This document shows, piece after piece, positions 1 to 8,207 of a stretch of DNA of 64,000 nucleotides (position 1 is its first letter; each line of letters starts with the position of its first letter). The translations under genes were made by a program, and so were the position numbers. The DNA is from CAVWTN01 sp963757945 (lineage in GTDB: Bacteria; Vulcanimicrobiota; Vulcanimicrobiia; Vulcanimicrobiales; Vulcanimicrobiaceae). Below the pieces are notes generated by a model. That model saw only the letters and a program-made list of their open reading frames with translations, did no database searches and was not told where the DNA came from. The stretch spans positions 2,232,001-2,296,000 of the forward strand of contig CAVWTN010000002.1 of assembly GCA_963757945.1 (NCBI GenBank), written 5' to 3'.

Positions 1-1
1 C

Positions 2-1093
2 CTCGCGCCGACGCCGGCGAGGGCGTCGCTCTATGCGGGGCTGCTCGGCCTCTCGGTCGCAGTGCCGGTTCTGCTGCTCTCGCCGCTGGCGGGTGCGGTG
101 GCGGACCGCGTCCCGCGGCGGCACATTCTGCTCGTGACGAACTCCGCGCTCATCGTCGTGGCGCTCGCGCTCGCGTTGCTCTCGACGTTCGACCGGCTCA
201 CGCTGCCGCTGATCTTGGGGCTCTCCTCCCTGCGTGCGGCGGCCGCCTCGTTCGATTCCCCCGCCCGGCAGAGCTGGGTCTCGCTGATCGTGCCGCGGGA
301 GAGCCTGGGCAGCGCGATCGGGTTGAACTCGATCGCCTTCAATGCGCCGAGCGTCATCGGGCCGCCGATCGCGGGCCTGCTGATCATCCTGACCGGCGTC
401 AGCGCCGCGTTCTACGTCAACGCGATCTCGACGTTCGCCGTCATCGCCGCGGTCCTCGCGATGCGGCCCGTCCCGGCCTCGACTTTGACGCGAGAGCCCG
501 TGCTTCGTTCGATCGTCGCGGGCGTACAGTTTCTCGCCGCGCATCCGGTGCTGCATTCGGTCGTGCTCGTGCTGCTCGCGACCTCGCTGCTCGTGCGGCC
601 GTACGCGCAGATGCTGCCCGCGTACGCCGCGCACGTGGTGCACGTGGACGCGCACGGGCTCGGCCTGCTGCTTGCGGCGAGCGGCGGGGGCGCGATCGTG
701 GGCTCGTTCGTGACGGCGATCGTCGGCGCACGCAAGCGAGCCTGGGTCTGGTTCACGAGCGCGGTAGCGATGTCGCTGTGTGCGATCGCGCTCGGCGCAA
801 CCCACACGTTCGTGATTGCGGTTCTCATCCTCATCGTGATGGGGATGTCGGTCCTGAGCTTCGCGGGCAGCTCGAACGTGCTACTGCAAACGCTCGCACC
901 GGAAGACATGCGGGGCCGGGCGCTCTCGGTCTTTTCGATGGTGATCCTCGGTTTGGTTCCGACGGGCTCGCTCGTACTGGGAACGCTCGGGTCGATGTTC
1001 GGGTTGCCGGCCGCGACGCTCGGCGGGGGGCTCGTGTCGCTGGCGATCGTGCTGTTCGCATTCGGGCGGAACCGCGCATTGCGTTCGGTCTAG
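2..1093 (+). CDS. MFS transporter, EntS/MFS_3-like (5' end cut by window)
   Basis: The reading frame is open to the first base of the window, so the N-terminus lies outside it; about 363 residues are visible. It is a hydrophobic major facilitator protein, probably a proton-driven exporter in the inner membrane. The MFS motif between the first helices is clear (GAVADRVPRR). The segment SPARQSWVSLIVPRESLGSA followed by an N-S-x-x-F-N-x-x-x-x-I-G-P stretch is typical of the MFS_3 group that includes the enterobactin exporter EntS. About ten further transmembrane helices follow. The substrate cannot be read from the sequence. The stop lies 3 bp before the next gene, an antiporter, so the two are probably co-transcribed. 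Confidence 0.85.
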   Translation, partial: LAPTPARASLYAGLLGLSVAVPVLLLSPLAGAVADRVPRRHILLVTNSALIVVALALALLSTFDRLTLPLILGLSSLRAAAASFDSPARQSWVSLIVPRESLGSAIGLNSIAFNAPSVIGPPIAGLLIILTGVSAAFYVNAISTFAVIAAVLAMRPVPASTLTREPVLRSIVAGVQFLAAHPVLHSVVLVLLATSLLVRPYAQMLPAYAAHVVHVDAHGLGLLLAASGGGAIVGSFVTAIVGARKRAWVWFTSAVAMSLCAIALGATHTFVIAVLILIVMGMSVLSFAGSSNVLLQTLAPEDMRGRALSVFSMVILGLVPTGSLVLGTLGSMFGLPAATLGGGLVSLAIVLFAFGRNRALRSV

Positions 1094-1096
1094 CGG

Positions 1097-2701
1097 ATGA
1101 ATCGCGAGACGATCGTCTTCTGGCTGTTGCTCGCAACGGCCGTGCTGGCCGTCGTCGCGAAGCGCCTGCGCCTGCCGTACCCGATCGCGTTCTTGATCGG
1201 CGGCGCGATCCTGGCGCTCGTCCCGGGCTTGCCGAAGGTCTCGCTCGACGCGAACCTCGTGTTCTTGATCTTCCTGCCGCCGCTCTTGTTCGGCAACGCC
1301 TGGACGACGGATTGGCGCGAGTTCAAGGCCAACATCGGGCCGATCAGCATGCTTGCGACCGGTTGCGTGCTGTTCACGACGGCCGCCGTCGCGTACGTCG
1401 CGCATTTTTGGATCGGCCTTCCGATCGCCGCCGCGTTCGTGCTCGGCGCGATCGTTTCGCCGCCCGATGCGGTCGCCACCGAAGCGGTTGCGGAAGATCT
1501 CTCGCTGCCGCGGCAGATTATGACGATCCTCAGCGGCGAAAGCCTCATCAACGACGCCTCCGCACTCGTCATCTACGGTTTCGCGATCGCGGCGGTCGTC
1601 ACGGGAGCATTTTCGTTCGGGGCGGCGATCGCGCAGTTCTTCTACGTGAGCATCGTCGGGATCGGGTTTGGGCTCATCGTCGGGCTCGCGTTCGTGGCGG
1701 CCCAGGAGTTTCTCAACCGTAAGGGCCTCGCCGACGAATTGATCGACACGACGCTGACGCTGATCGCGCCGTTCGTGAGCTATCTGCCCGCCCAGGCGGT
1801 CCACGCGTCGGGCGTGCTCGCGACCGTAGCCGCGGGATTCTACATCAGCCGCCGCGCGCCGGTCATTCTGAGTTCCGATTCGCGCATCGCCGCAGCCAGC
1901 GTTTGGAACCTGCTGTTCTTCGTGCTCAACGGCGCGGTCTTCATCTTGATCGGGCTCGAGTTGCGCGACATCTTGGCGCGCTTGACGGCCTATCCGCTGC
2001 CGGTGCTGCTGGGCTGGGGGCTCGGCGTGAGCGCGCTCGTGATCGTCCTGCGCTTCGCATGGATCTTTCCCGCCTCGTACTTGCGCCGCGTGTTTCTGCG
2101 CACCGTCTTCCGGAGGACGATCCCGAACGCGCGGTGGCAAGGGACGTTCGTGATGTCATGGTCGGGGATGCGGGGCATCGTCTCGCTCGCGGCGGCGCTC
2201 GCGCTGCCGGAGTTCACGGCCGGCGGGGAGCCGTTCCCCGGGCGCGACCTGATCGTGTTCCTGTCGTTCTGCGTGATCGCCGTGACGCTGGTCGGCCAAG
2301 GCTTGACGCTCCCGTGGCTGCTCCGGGCGCTGCACGTGACGGAGGAAGACACGACGGTCCGGATGGAGACCGAGGCTCGCATCGCCGCGCTGACGGCGGC
2401 ACGCGCGCACCTGACCACGCTCGAGCCGACGTTTCAATCGACGGCGCAATGGGAGATTGCCGGACGCATCTACGCGGAATACGACCACCGTATCGCGCAT
2501 TTCCGCGCCCATCTCGACGGCATCCGTTCCGACGGCCCGGACGAGACGCCGACGGTGCAGGCCGAACACGAGCTCGACCATCAAGCGATCACAGCCGAAA
2601 GGAAGGCGCTGCAGGACCTACGCCGGGAGGGGAAGATCACCGACGACATCTACCGGCGCCTCGAATGGGAGATCGACCTTGCCGAGTCCCGGCTCAAGTG
2701 A
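1097..2701 (+). CDS. Na+/H+ antiporter, CPA1 family (NhaP/NHE-like)
   Basis: A 534-residue monovalent cation/proton antiporter of the inner membrane. About twelve hydrophobic helices occupy residues 1-410. The ion-binding signature SPPDAVATEAVAEDL and the following GESLINDASALV are the conserved CPA1 core; the later GMRGIVSLAAALALP is the second conserved helix. The last ~120 residues are hydrophilic and charged, a cytosolic tail common in this family and usually regulatory. It starts 3 bp after the MFS gene and is followed closely by an acyltransferase gene, so the three may form one transcript. The role is pH and Na+/K+ homeostasis; the exact ion cannot be read. Confidence 0.9.
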   Translation: MNRETIVFWLLLATAVLAVVAKRLRLPYPIAFLIGGAILALVPGLPKVSLDANLVFLIFLPPLLFGNAWTTDWREFKANIGPISMLATGCVLFTTAAVAYVAHFWIGLPIAAAFVLGAIVSPPDAVATEAVAEDLSLPRQIMTILSGESLINDASALVIYGFAIAAVVTGAFSFGAAIAQFFYVSIVGIGFGLIVGLAFVAAQEFLNRKGLADELIDTTLTLIAPFVSYLPAQAVHASGVLATVAAGFYISRRAPVILSSDSRIAAASVWNLLFFVLNGAVFILIGLELRDILARLTAYPLPVLLGWGLGVSALVIVLRFAWIFPASYLRRVFLRTVFRRTIPNARWQGTFVMSWSGMRGIVSLAAALALPEFTAGGEPFPGRDLIVFLSFCVIAVTLVGQGLTLPWLLRALHVTEEDTTVRMETEARIAALTAARAHLTTLEPTFQSTAQWEIAGRIYAEYDHRIAHFRAHLDGIRSDGPDETPTVQAEHELDHQAITAERKALQDLRREGKITDDIYRRLEWEIDLAESRLK

Positions 2702-2729
2702 GAGCGGCACTCCTGCCGAAGACATCAGC

Positions 2730-3932
2730 ATGGTACCGACCGCGGGCGCGAAGGATACGGGGCGTCTGGACGTGTTGGACGGGCTGCGGGGGATCGCGAT
2801 TTTGCTCGTCCTCTGGTTCCACATTTGGCAAAAGGGCTGGCTGGCCGCCGACATCCCGTTGGCCGGGCGCACGCTGAACGTCAACTGGATCCCGGAGACC
2901 GGGTTCATCGGCGTGGATCTGTTCTTTTTCATCAGCGGTTTTTGCCTGTTCTATCCCTACGCGCGGACGCTCTTCGACGGCCGCCGCTTGCAGACGACCG
3001 GTGAATACGCCTGGCATCGCGCGCGCAAGATCATGCCGTCGTATCTCGTCGCGATCGCCGTGCTGTTGGGCCTCGGGGTCGCACACTTCGATACGCCGCT
3101 GGAAACGTTCCGCCAAGTCGGGCTGCACCTGCTGTTCGTCCATTCGTGGTTTGGAGATACGTACGGAACGATCGACGGCGTCTTCTGGTCGCTCGCCGTC
3201 GAAGTCCAGTTCTACGTGATGTTTCCGCTGCTGTGTTGGGCCGCGATGCGCAAGCCGTGGGCGACGTTCGCGGCGATGTTCGGCGTCGCGCTCGCGTATC
3301 GCATCGGCGCCCACGCCCTCGCGGGGGACCATTTGGGGAGCTTCATCTCGCAAGTGCTCGGCGTGCTCGATCTGTTCGCGGCGGGAATGGCGGCCGCATA
3401 TCTCTACCGCCTGCTCGCCGTGCGGCGCCCGCGGCTCGCGGGAACGAGCTGGCTCTGGACGATCGTCGCTCTGGGCGCGCTCTTCGCCGCCGAATGCCTC
3501 TCGTTCGATTTGTATCACCAGAGGTCGCACTTGCACTGGGCGGACAACTGGTACGTGTGGGGCCGCACGGGGCTCGCGCTCGCGTTCGTTCCGCTGACGC
3601 TCGGCTCGCTGTTCGCGGCGCGCTGGTGGCGCGCGACGCTCGCGAACCCGGCGTTCGTGTTTCTCTCGGTGATCTCGTACAATCTCTATCTGTGGCACAC
3701 GGTCGTGGCGGAATGGGTGCGAGCGAACCCGATCTTCCCGTGGCACGCCGTGATGCCGATGCAGGCCAAGCCGCCCGAACAGATCGCCTACGAGCTGACC
3801 GCGATCGCGCTCTCCATCGCCGTCGCCGTCGTTCCGACGTATCTGATCGAACGCCCGCTGCTGCGCGTGCCACTGCCGCGCGCGAAGGGGCGCCCCGCGG
3901 CGGTCACCGCGGCGGCGAGCGGGGGGAACTGA
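2730..3932 (+). CDS. acyltransferase 3 family membrane protein
   Basis: A 400-residue integral membrane O-acyltransferase (OafA/NodX type), which typically moves acetyl or other acyl groups onto extracytoplasmic sugars or surface polymers. The N-terminal signature is present: LDVLDGLRGIAILLVLWFHI, with the conserved R and catalytic H, then the FFFISGF segment. WSLAVEVQFYVMFP is the second typical block. About ten transmembrane helices follow. The open frame extends upstream into the antiporter gene; I chose ATG 2730 because the family motif begins shortly after it. Ribosome binding is weak at this start. There is no neighbouring polysaccharide locus, so the acceptor is unknown. Confidence 0.82.
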   Translation: MVPTAGAKDTGRLDVLDGLRGIAILLVLWFHIWQKGWLAADIPLAGRTLNVNWIPETGFIGVDLFFFISGFCLFYPYARTLFDGRRLQTTGEYAWHRARKIMPSYLVAIAVLLGLGVAHFDTPLETFRQVGLHLLFVHSWFGDTYGTIDGVFWSLAVEVQFYVMFPLLCWAAMRKPWATFAAMFGVALAYRIGAHALAGDHLGSFISQVLGVLDLFAAGMAAAYLYRLLAVRRPRLAGTSWLWTIVALGALFAAECLSFDLYHQRSHLHWADNWYVWGRTGLALAFVPLTLGSLFAARWWRATLANPAFVFLSVISYNLYLWHTVVAEWVRANPIFPWHAVMPMQAKPPEQIAYELTAIALSIAVAVVPTYLIERPLLRVPLPRAKGRPAAVTAAASGGN

Positions 3933-3936
3933 TACC

Positions 3937-3951
3937 GTACGCTTGACGTAC
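3937..3951. promoter_or_regulatory. inverted repeat, candidate HigA-type operator
   Basis: GTACG-CTTGA-CGTAC is a perfect 5-bp inverted repeat with a 5-bp spacer, beginning 5 bp after the acyltransferase stop and ending 20 bp before the HigA-like start. Antitoxins of this family bind small palindromes in their own promoters. In intact systems the operator lies before the toxin gene, so its position directly before the antitoxin fits loss of higB. Function is inferred. Confidence 0.4.
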
Positions 3952-3971
3952 AACCACTAGGAGCATTTACC

Positions 3972-4235
3972 ATGTCGCAAACGCTTGCGCCGGTTCATCC
4001 CGGCGAGATTCTCTCCGAAGACTATATGGCGCCGATCGGGCTCACCGCGAATAAGCTTGCGATGAGCCTGCGGATTCCCGCGAACCGCATCACCGCAGAT
4101 ACGGCCCTGCGTTTAGCGCGATATTTCGGCACGAGCGCGGAGATGTGGATGGACCTGCAGAGTGATTACGATCTGCAGACCGAGCGGGATCGTCACGGCG
4201 CCGAGATCGAACGATCGGTGCTCTTGCCGGCCTAG
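3972..4235 (+). CDS. higA: orphan HigA-family antitoxin with an internal deletion
   Basis: An 87-residue Xre-type antitoxin of the HigA/VapI family. The family framework is clear: VHPGEILSEDYMAPIGLTA near the start, then TADTALRLARYFGTSAEMWM and the LQSDYDL tail. Between IPANRI and TADTALRL, members normally carry about ten residues of the type 'EIVNGKRAI', the turn and recognition-helix region of the helix-turn-helix. Here they are absent, in frame. No HigB toxin gene precedes or follows: the upstream gap is 39 bp and the next gene is bchH on the other strand. A good AGGAG ribosome site lies before the ATG. It may still be expressed but is unlikely to bind DNA normally; read as a remnant. 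Confidence 0.75.
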   Translation: MSQTLAPVHPGEILSEDYMAPIGLTANKLAMSLRIPANRITADTALRLARYFGTSAEMWMDLQSDYDLQTERDRHGAEIERSVLLPA

Positions 4236-4246
4236 CGCGTTTCGGT

Positions 4247-7200
4247 CTAGTCCCCCGCCGCCGCGCCCAACTGTTGTTTGTAGGTCGCGAGCTCGACGTC
4301 GCTGTCGAGTTCGTTCAGCTTCGTCTTGAGCTGCTGCTCGAGGTCCGCGTCGGACCACATGCCGCGGCGGCTCGTGTCCAGCAGGATCTCGCCGAGGTCG
4401 CGCGTCTTGTGCGGGTTCGCATCGGCGATCCGCTGCCATTCGTCGAGCGTCGTCTCGACGGTGCGTTTCCAGAGGTCGGGCGAGATCGTGTCCCCGAGGG
4501 CGGCTTCCGTCGAACGCATCGCCTTGAAGATGTCGCCGAACTCCATCACGCCGGAGTAGCCGTGCTCCATCATCCGGTCGCGCCAGGGCTTCGAGAGGAA
4601 GCGCGAGAGCACGCCGTTGACGACGACGTTGCGGAAGTTGCGGACCTTCGGCTCGCGCTTGGTGAGATCGCTGACGACGATCATCGTATCGCTCTGCCCG
4701 AGCGTGCGTTTCGCCGCGCCGAACGCCGAGGTAAACGAGGCGAACATGTCCTCTTTGACGGGACCGCCCGAGGCCATCTGGATCAGCGGCTGCTGGATCA
4801 CCTCGACCCGCTCGACTAGGTAACGATGCACGTCGGCGGCCGGCGTGATGACGATCGCTTGGAATTGCGGGAGGAACGCGTTGCAGTTGTCGCTCATCCA
4901 GGCGCCGCCGATGTCGTTGTAATCGCCGAAGTTCCCGGTGTCGAGCATCGCGCCGACTTGCCCCATGAACGCGTCCTCGGGCATCCCGAAGCAGCGCGCA
5001 CGCGCGAGCAGCGGATCGGCGCCTTGCGCGATCAGCTCGTCGGAGTGCTTCTTGACGTAGTTCCATTCGTGCGGCTCGTCCGCTTCCGCGGCCAGCAGCG
5101 CGGCTTCGTGGATCAGGCGGATCGCACCGGGGAACGTGTTCTTGAAGACGGTCGAGGCGTTCGCCAGGATATCGATGCGCGGGCGGCCGAGCTGGTCGAG
5201 CGAGATCAGCTCGACGCGCTCGCAGCGGTTGAAGCGATCTTTCGCGACGCGCGCGCCCATCAGGTCGAGCGCTTGCGCGATCCCGACGCCCTCGCTCTCC
5301 AGCACTTCGGAACCCCAGAGCACGACGCCCACGCAGGCCGGGTAGTGACCGCGTTCCGCGACCGCGGCCTGGAGGATCTGCTCGACGGTGCGCTTCCCCT
5401 TGCGCTGCGCGGCTTCACGCGGGAGCATCCGCACGTCGGTCGAGGCCATGTTGCGTCCGGTCGGCAGCACGCTCCAATCGCCGACGACCTCGCCGCCGAG
5501 CGAGGGTTCGATGTATTTCCCGTTCAGGCAATCGATCAGGCCGCGCTGCTCTTCCTCGCCGACGCGCCCGAGATTCTTCCACAGCTCGGCGGCGCGCGCG
5601 ATGAAGCCAGCGAGCTGCTCGAGCTCGTAGGGATTCTTTTGCAGGCCGTGTCCGGCGATCGGGCGGGACTGCAGGATGCCGAGGATCGCGGCCTGCCCGA
5701 TCTTGCCGCCGGGGCGCAGGACCTCGCCCGAGACGAGCGCTTTGCCCGCTTCACGCAGTTCGTCGAGCACGTCGTGATGGTAGGTGCCGTCGCCCGTGCG
5801 CTGGTCGGGCCGCCGGTTGAGCAGGTCGTAATCGAAGCCGTAGCAGTTCGCGAGCAGCCGGTACAGGTCGACGTCGCAGTATTCCAGGCACGCGTGGAAC
5901 GTATCGACGCGATCCTCCTCGCGCAGGTTGCGGCCGAAGACGTGCTGGCCCGCCGGCGTGAACTCGCCTTCGATCGACATCAGCTCGTCGTGGACCTTCG
6001 AGACGAAATCGCGGTTCGCGCCGCCGGGTGATTCGATCCGCAGCCCCGTGCGCTCGACGACCTCCGCGATCTCCGCCGCGATGTCGGCGCGCTTCTCGGT
6101 GTTCTCCGCGTGCGCGTTGTAGTAGTCGTGCACGAGCTGGTGCAGGTTGCGCAGGTCCTCGCCGCCCTCGACCGCGCGCAGCGGCGGGCAGAGGTGCGAG
6201 AGGATCGTCGCGTACGAACGCCGCCGCGCGATCGAGGCCTCGACCGGATCGAGGATGTTGAAGATGTAGGCATGCGGGCAGGCGTCGACCAGAAACTCGG
6301 GATAGTCGCCTTGCGCCGGGCACCATTCTTTGCCGCGGCTCCATTCGACCAGTCCGTGCGTGCCCAGATGGAGCATCGCGTCAGCGTTGAAACGGCGCGT
6401 GGCGTAGCGGTAGCTCGCGAGCAGCCAGGGCGAGGGCGGCGCCTGCTTGTCGTGGATCGCCGAGAGATCTTCCATGCCGCGCATATCTTGCAGCAGCACG
6501 AGCACGTTGCCGTAGCGCAAGCCCTTGATCGGGATCGTCGACGGCGGCTGGCCCCACGTATCGTAGAACAGCGCCTCGTACTGCGGCGGCAGATCGTGCA
6601 CCCAATCGCGAATCTCGGCGCCCGAGACCGTGCCGACGGTCAGATGGCCGGCGTACATGTCCTGCAGTTTCCGGGAGATCGCGGCGTCGTCCGCGTCGAC
6701 GTCGCCCACGGTGTAGCCCGCCTCGCGCAGCGTCTCGAGCATCGAACGCAGGCTGCCCGCGACGTCCAGGAAGTAGGCGACGCCGACGTTCCCGGGGCCG
6801 GGCGGGAAATTGTAGACGAAGAAGGCCAGTTTCTTTTCGGCGTTCTTCAGGTGGCGCAGGCGCAGCCAGCGCGTCGTGACGTCGCCGAGCAGCGCCACGC
6901 GGTCGGGGATCGGTTCGAGCGCGCTGACGTCGGGATCGGTCGCTTCGCGCGAGCAGATCGGCGGGAGCGGCTGGATCCCCTCGGTCTCCGGCGTGACGAC
7001 GTTGCCGATGTATTCGAGCGAGGTGACGCCGAACTTCGAGGCCGCGAGGTCCGCGCGCGACATCGCCGCGTTCACCGGCGACGTGTAGACGCGCGGGCTG
7101 CCGAGGTCGCGAATGAAATCGATCGAGTTTTCGGGAGAGCCCGCGAACATCGAGCCCGCGAGATAGAGCGGCACGTTGTGATAGACCGCGCCGACGAGCG

Positions 7201-8143
7201 GCGCGCCCGTCTTCGTCGCGAGCAGGTGGCGGCGCGCGACGATGTGCGCGTTGAACACGGCCGTCATCGAGCAGATCACGCCGACGCCGCGCCGCTCCCA
7301 TTCGCCGATCGCGCTATCGAGCAGCGGATGGTTCCAATCCGGCAGAAACAGATCGTGCGTGATGAAGCCGATCCGCTCCCACGGTTTCTTGCCGTAGGTC
7401 GCTTCGAACCACGGTTCGTACCAGGCGAGATAGGCCTCCGGCGTCTGGAACAGCCCCGCGTACGAGGGGTGGTAGATCCCCTCGTTCTCGACCTTCTCGG
7501 GCAGCGCCACGTCGGGCGCATAAGCGCCGTTCATGAAGTGCTTCATCAAGTACAGGAACATGTTCTCGATGTTTTTCACCGAGCGATTGTTCCAATAGCC
7601 GATCATGACGAGGGATTTGTAGACCGGCTTCTTCATGAACTTCGCCATCAGCGGGGCCGCGCCGACCATTTTCTGCATGCCGAGGAAGCCTTCGCGCGCC
7701 TCCCAGAAGACGTCGATCTTCTCGTGCTTGGCGCGCGCCTGGTAGCGCTTGATCGCCATCGACATCTCGCGCATCGGGTTGGACTTTTCCATGTCGAAGC
7801 TGAAGCCGAGCGACTTGAACATCAGGCCCTGGAGGCGCGGGTCGGGGATGTCGTACCAGAGGAACTTCAGGTGGGCGAGTTCGCCCTTCGCGTCCATCTC
7901 GGTCAGGAGCACGGCGATCCGCTCGACCATATCGACGGACATCGATTGCCATCCGATCAGGATATCCGCCCCCCGGATCGAGGTCCGGAAGCGCTCGATC
8001 GCCTTGGGATCGTTGAAATCCGAGGCGCCGTAGTGCTCGAGGGACCAGTCCTGGCCGGTCAGCTTGCGAAGGGAACGGAAGGCCAGCCGCATCGCATTAG
8101 CCCGCTCGTCCGGAGCCCATGAGGAATACCCGACGATTTTCAT
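4247..8143 (-). CDS. bchH: magnesium chelatase subunit H
   Basis: 1298 residues, the usual size for BchH/ChlH. It binds protoporphyrin IX and is the catalytic subunit that inserts Mg2+, the first committed step of (bacterio)chlorophyll synthesis, using ATP hydrolysed by BchI/BchD. The N-terminus (MKIVGYSSWAPDERANAMR) starts the DUF3479-type domain and the rest is the CobN/magnesium-chelatase domain. Family blocks seen include GTHGLVEWSRGKEWCPAQG, GHGLQKNPYELE and a DWSVLPTGRNMASTD block. CobN of cobaltochelatase is homologous, but bchM, acsF and bchI/D within 11 kb make BchH much more likely. It ends 11 bp from the convergent higA-like gene. The start has AGGGG unusually close to the ATG. Confidence 0.93.
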   Translation of the reverse strand: MKIVGYSSWAPDERANAMRLAFRSLRKLTGQDWSLEHYGASDFNDPKAIERFRTSIRGADILIGWQSMSVDMVERIAVLLTEMDAKGELAHLKFLWYDIPDPRLQGLMFKSLGFSFDMEKSNPMREMSMAIKRYQARAKHEKIDVFWEAREGFLGMQKMVGAAPLMAKFMKKPVYKSLVMIGYWNNRSVKNIENMFLYLMKHFMNGAYAPDVALPEKVENEGIYHPSYAGLFQTPEAYLAWYEPWFEATYGKKPWERIGFITHDLFLPDWNHPLLDSAIGEWERRGVGVICSMTAVFNAHIVARRHLLATKTGAPLVGAVYHNVPLYLAGSMFAGSPENSIDFIRDLGSPRVYTSPVNAAMSRADLAASKFGVTSLEYIGNVVTPETEGIQPLPPICSREATDPDVSALEPIPDRVALLGDVTTRWLRLRHLKNAEKKLAFFVYNFPPGPGNVGVAYFLDVAGSLRSMLETLREAGYTVGDVDADDAAISRKLQDMYAGHLTVGTVSGAEIRDWVHDLPPQYEALFYDTWGQPPSTIPIKGLRYGNVLVLLQDMRGMEDLSAIHDKQAPPSPWLLASYRYATRRFNADAMLHLGTHGLVEWSRGKEWCPAQGDYPEFLVDACPHAYIFNILDPVEASIARRRSYATILSHLCPPLRAVEGGEDLRNLHQLVHDYYNAHAENTEKRADIAAEIAEVVERTGLRIESPGGANRDFVSKVHDELMSIEGEFTPAGQHVFGRNLREEDRVDTFHACLEYCDVDLYRLLANCYGFDYDLLNRRPDQRTGDGTYHHDVLDELREAGKALVSGEVLRPGGKIGQAAILGILQSRPIAGHGLQKNPYELEQLAGFIARAAELWKNLGRVGEEEQRGLIDCLNGKYIEPSLGGEVVGDWSVLPTGRNMASTDVRMLPREAAQRKGKRTVEQILQAAVAERGHYPACVGVVLWGSEVLESEGVGIAQALDLMGARVAKDRFNRCERVELISLDQLGRPRIDILANASTVFKNTFPGAIRLIHEAALLAAEADEPHEWNYVKKHSDELIAQGADPLLARARCFGMPEDAFMGQVGAMLDTGNFGDYNDIGGAWMSDNCNAFLPQFQAIVITPAADVHRYLVERVEVIQQPLIQMASGGPVKEDMFASFTSAFGAAKRTLGQSDTMIVVSDLTKREPKVRNFRNVVVNGVLSRFLSKPWRDRMMEHGYSGVMEFGDIFKAMRSTEAALGDTISPDLWKRTVETTLDEWQRIADANPHKTRDLGEILLDTSRRGMWSDADLEQQLKTKLNELDSDVELATYKQQLGAAAGD

Positions 8144-8207
8144 CCCCTAACGCTACCCAGAGGCGCGCCAAAGAACGGTGATAGGTGTCACTCAGAGTCG
8201 GGAGGCC

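Noticed and set aside
4247..8143. CobN cobaltochelatase instead of BchH
   Set aside because: Possible by homology, but bchM, acsF and bchI/D nearby and the overall length favour BchH.
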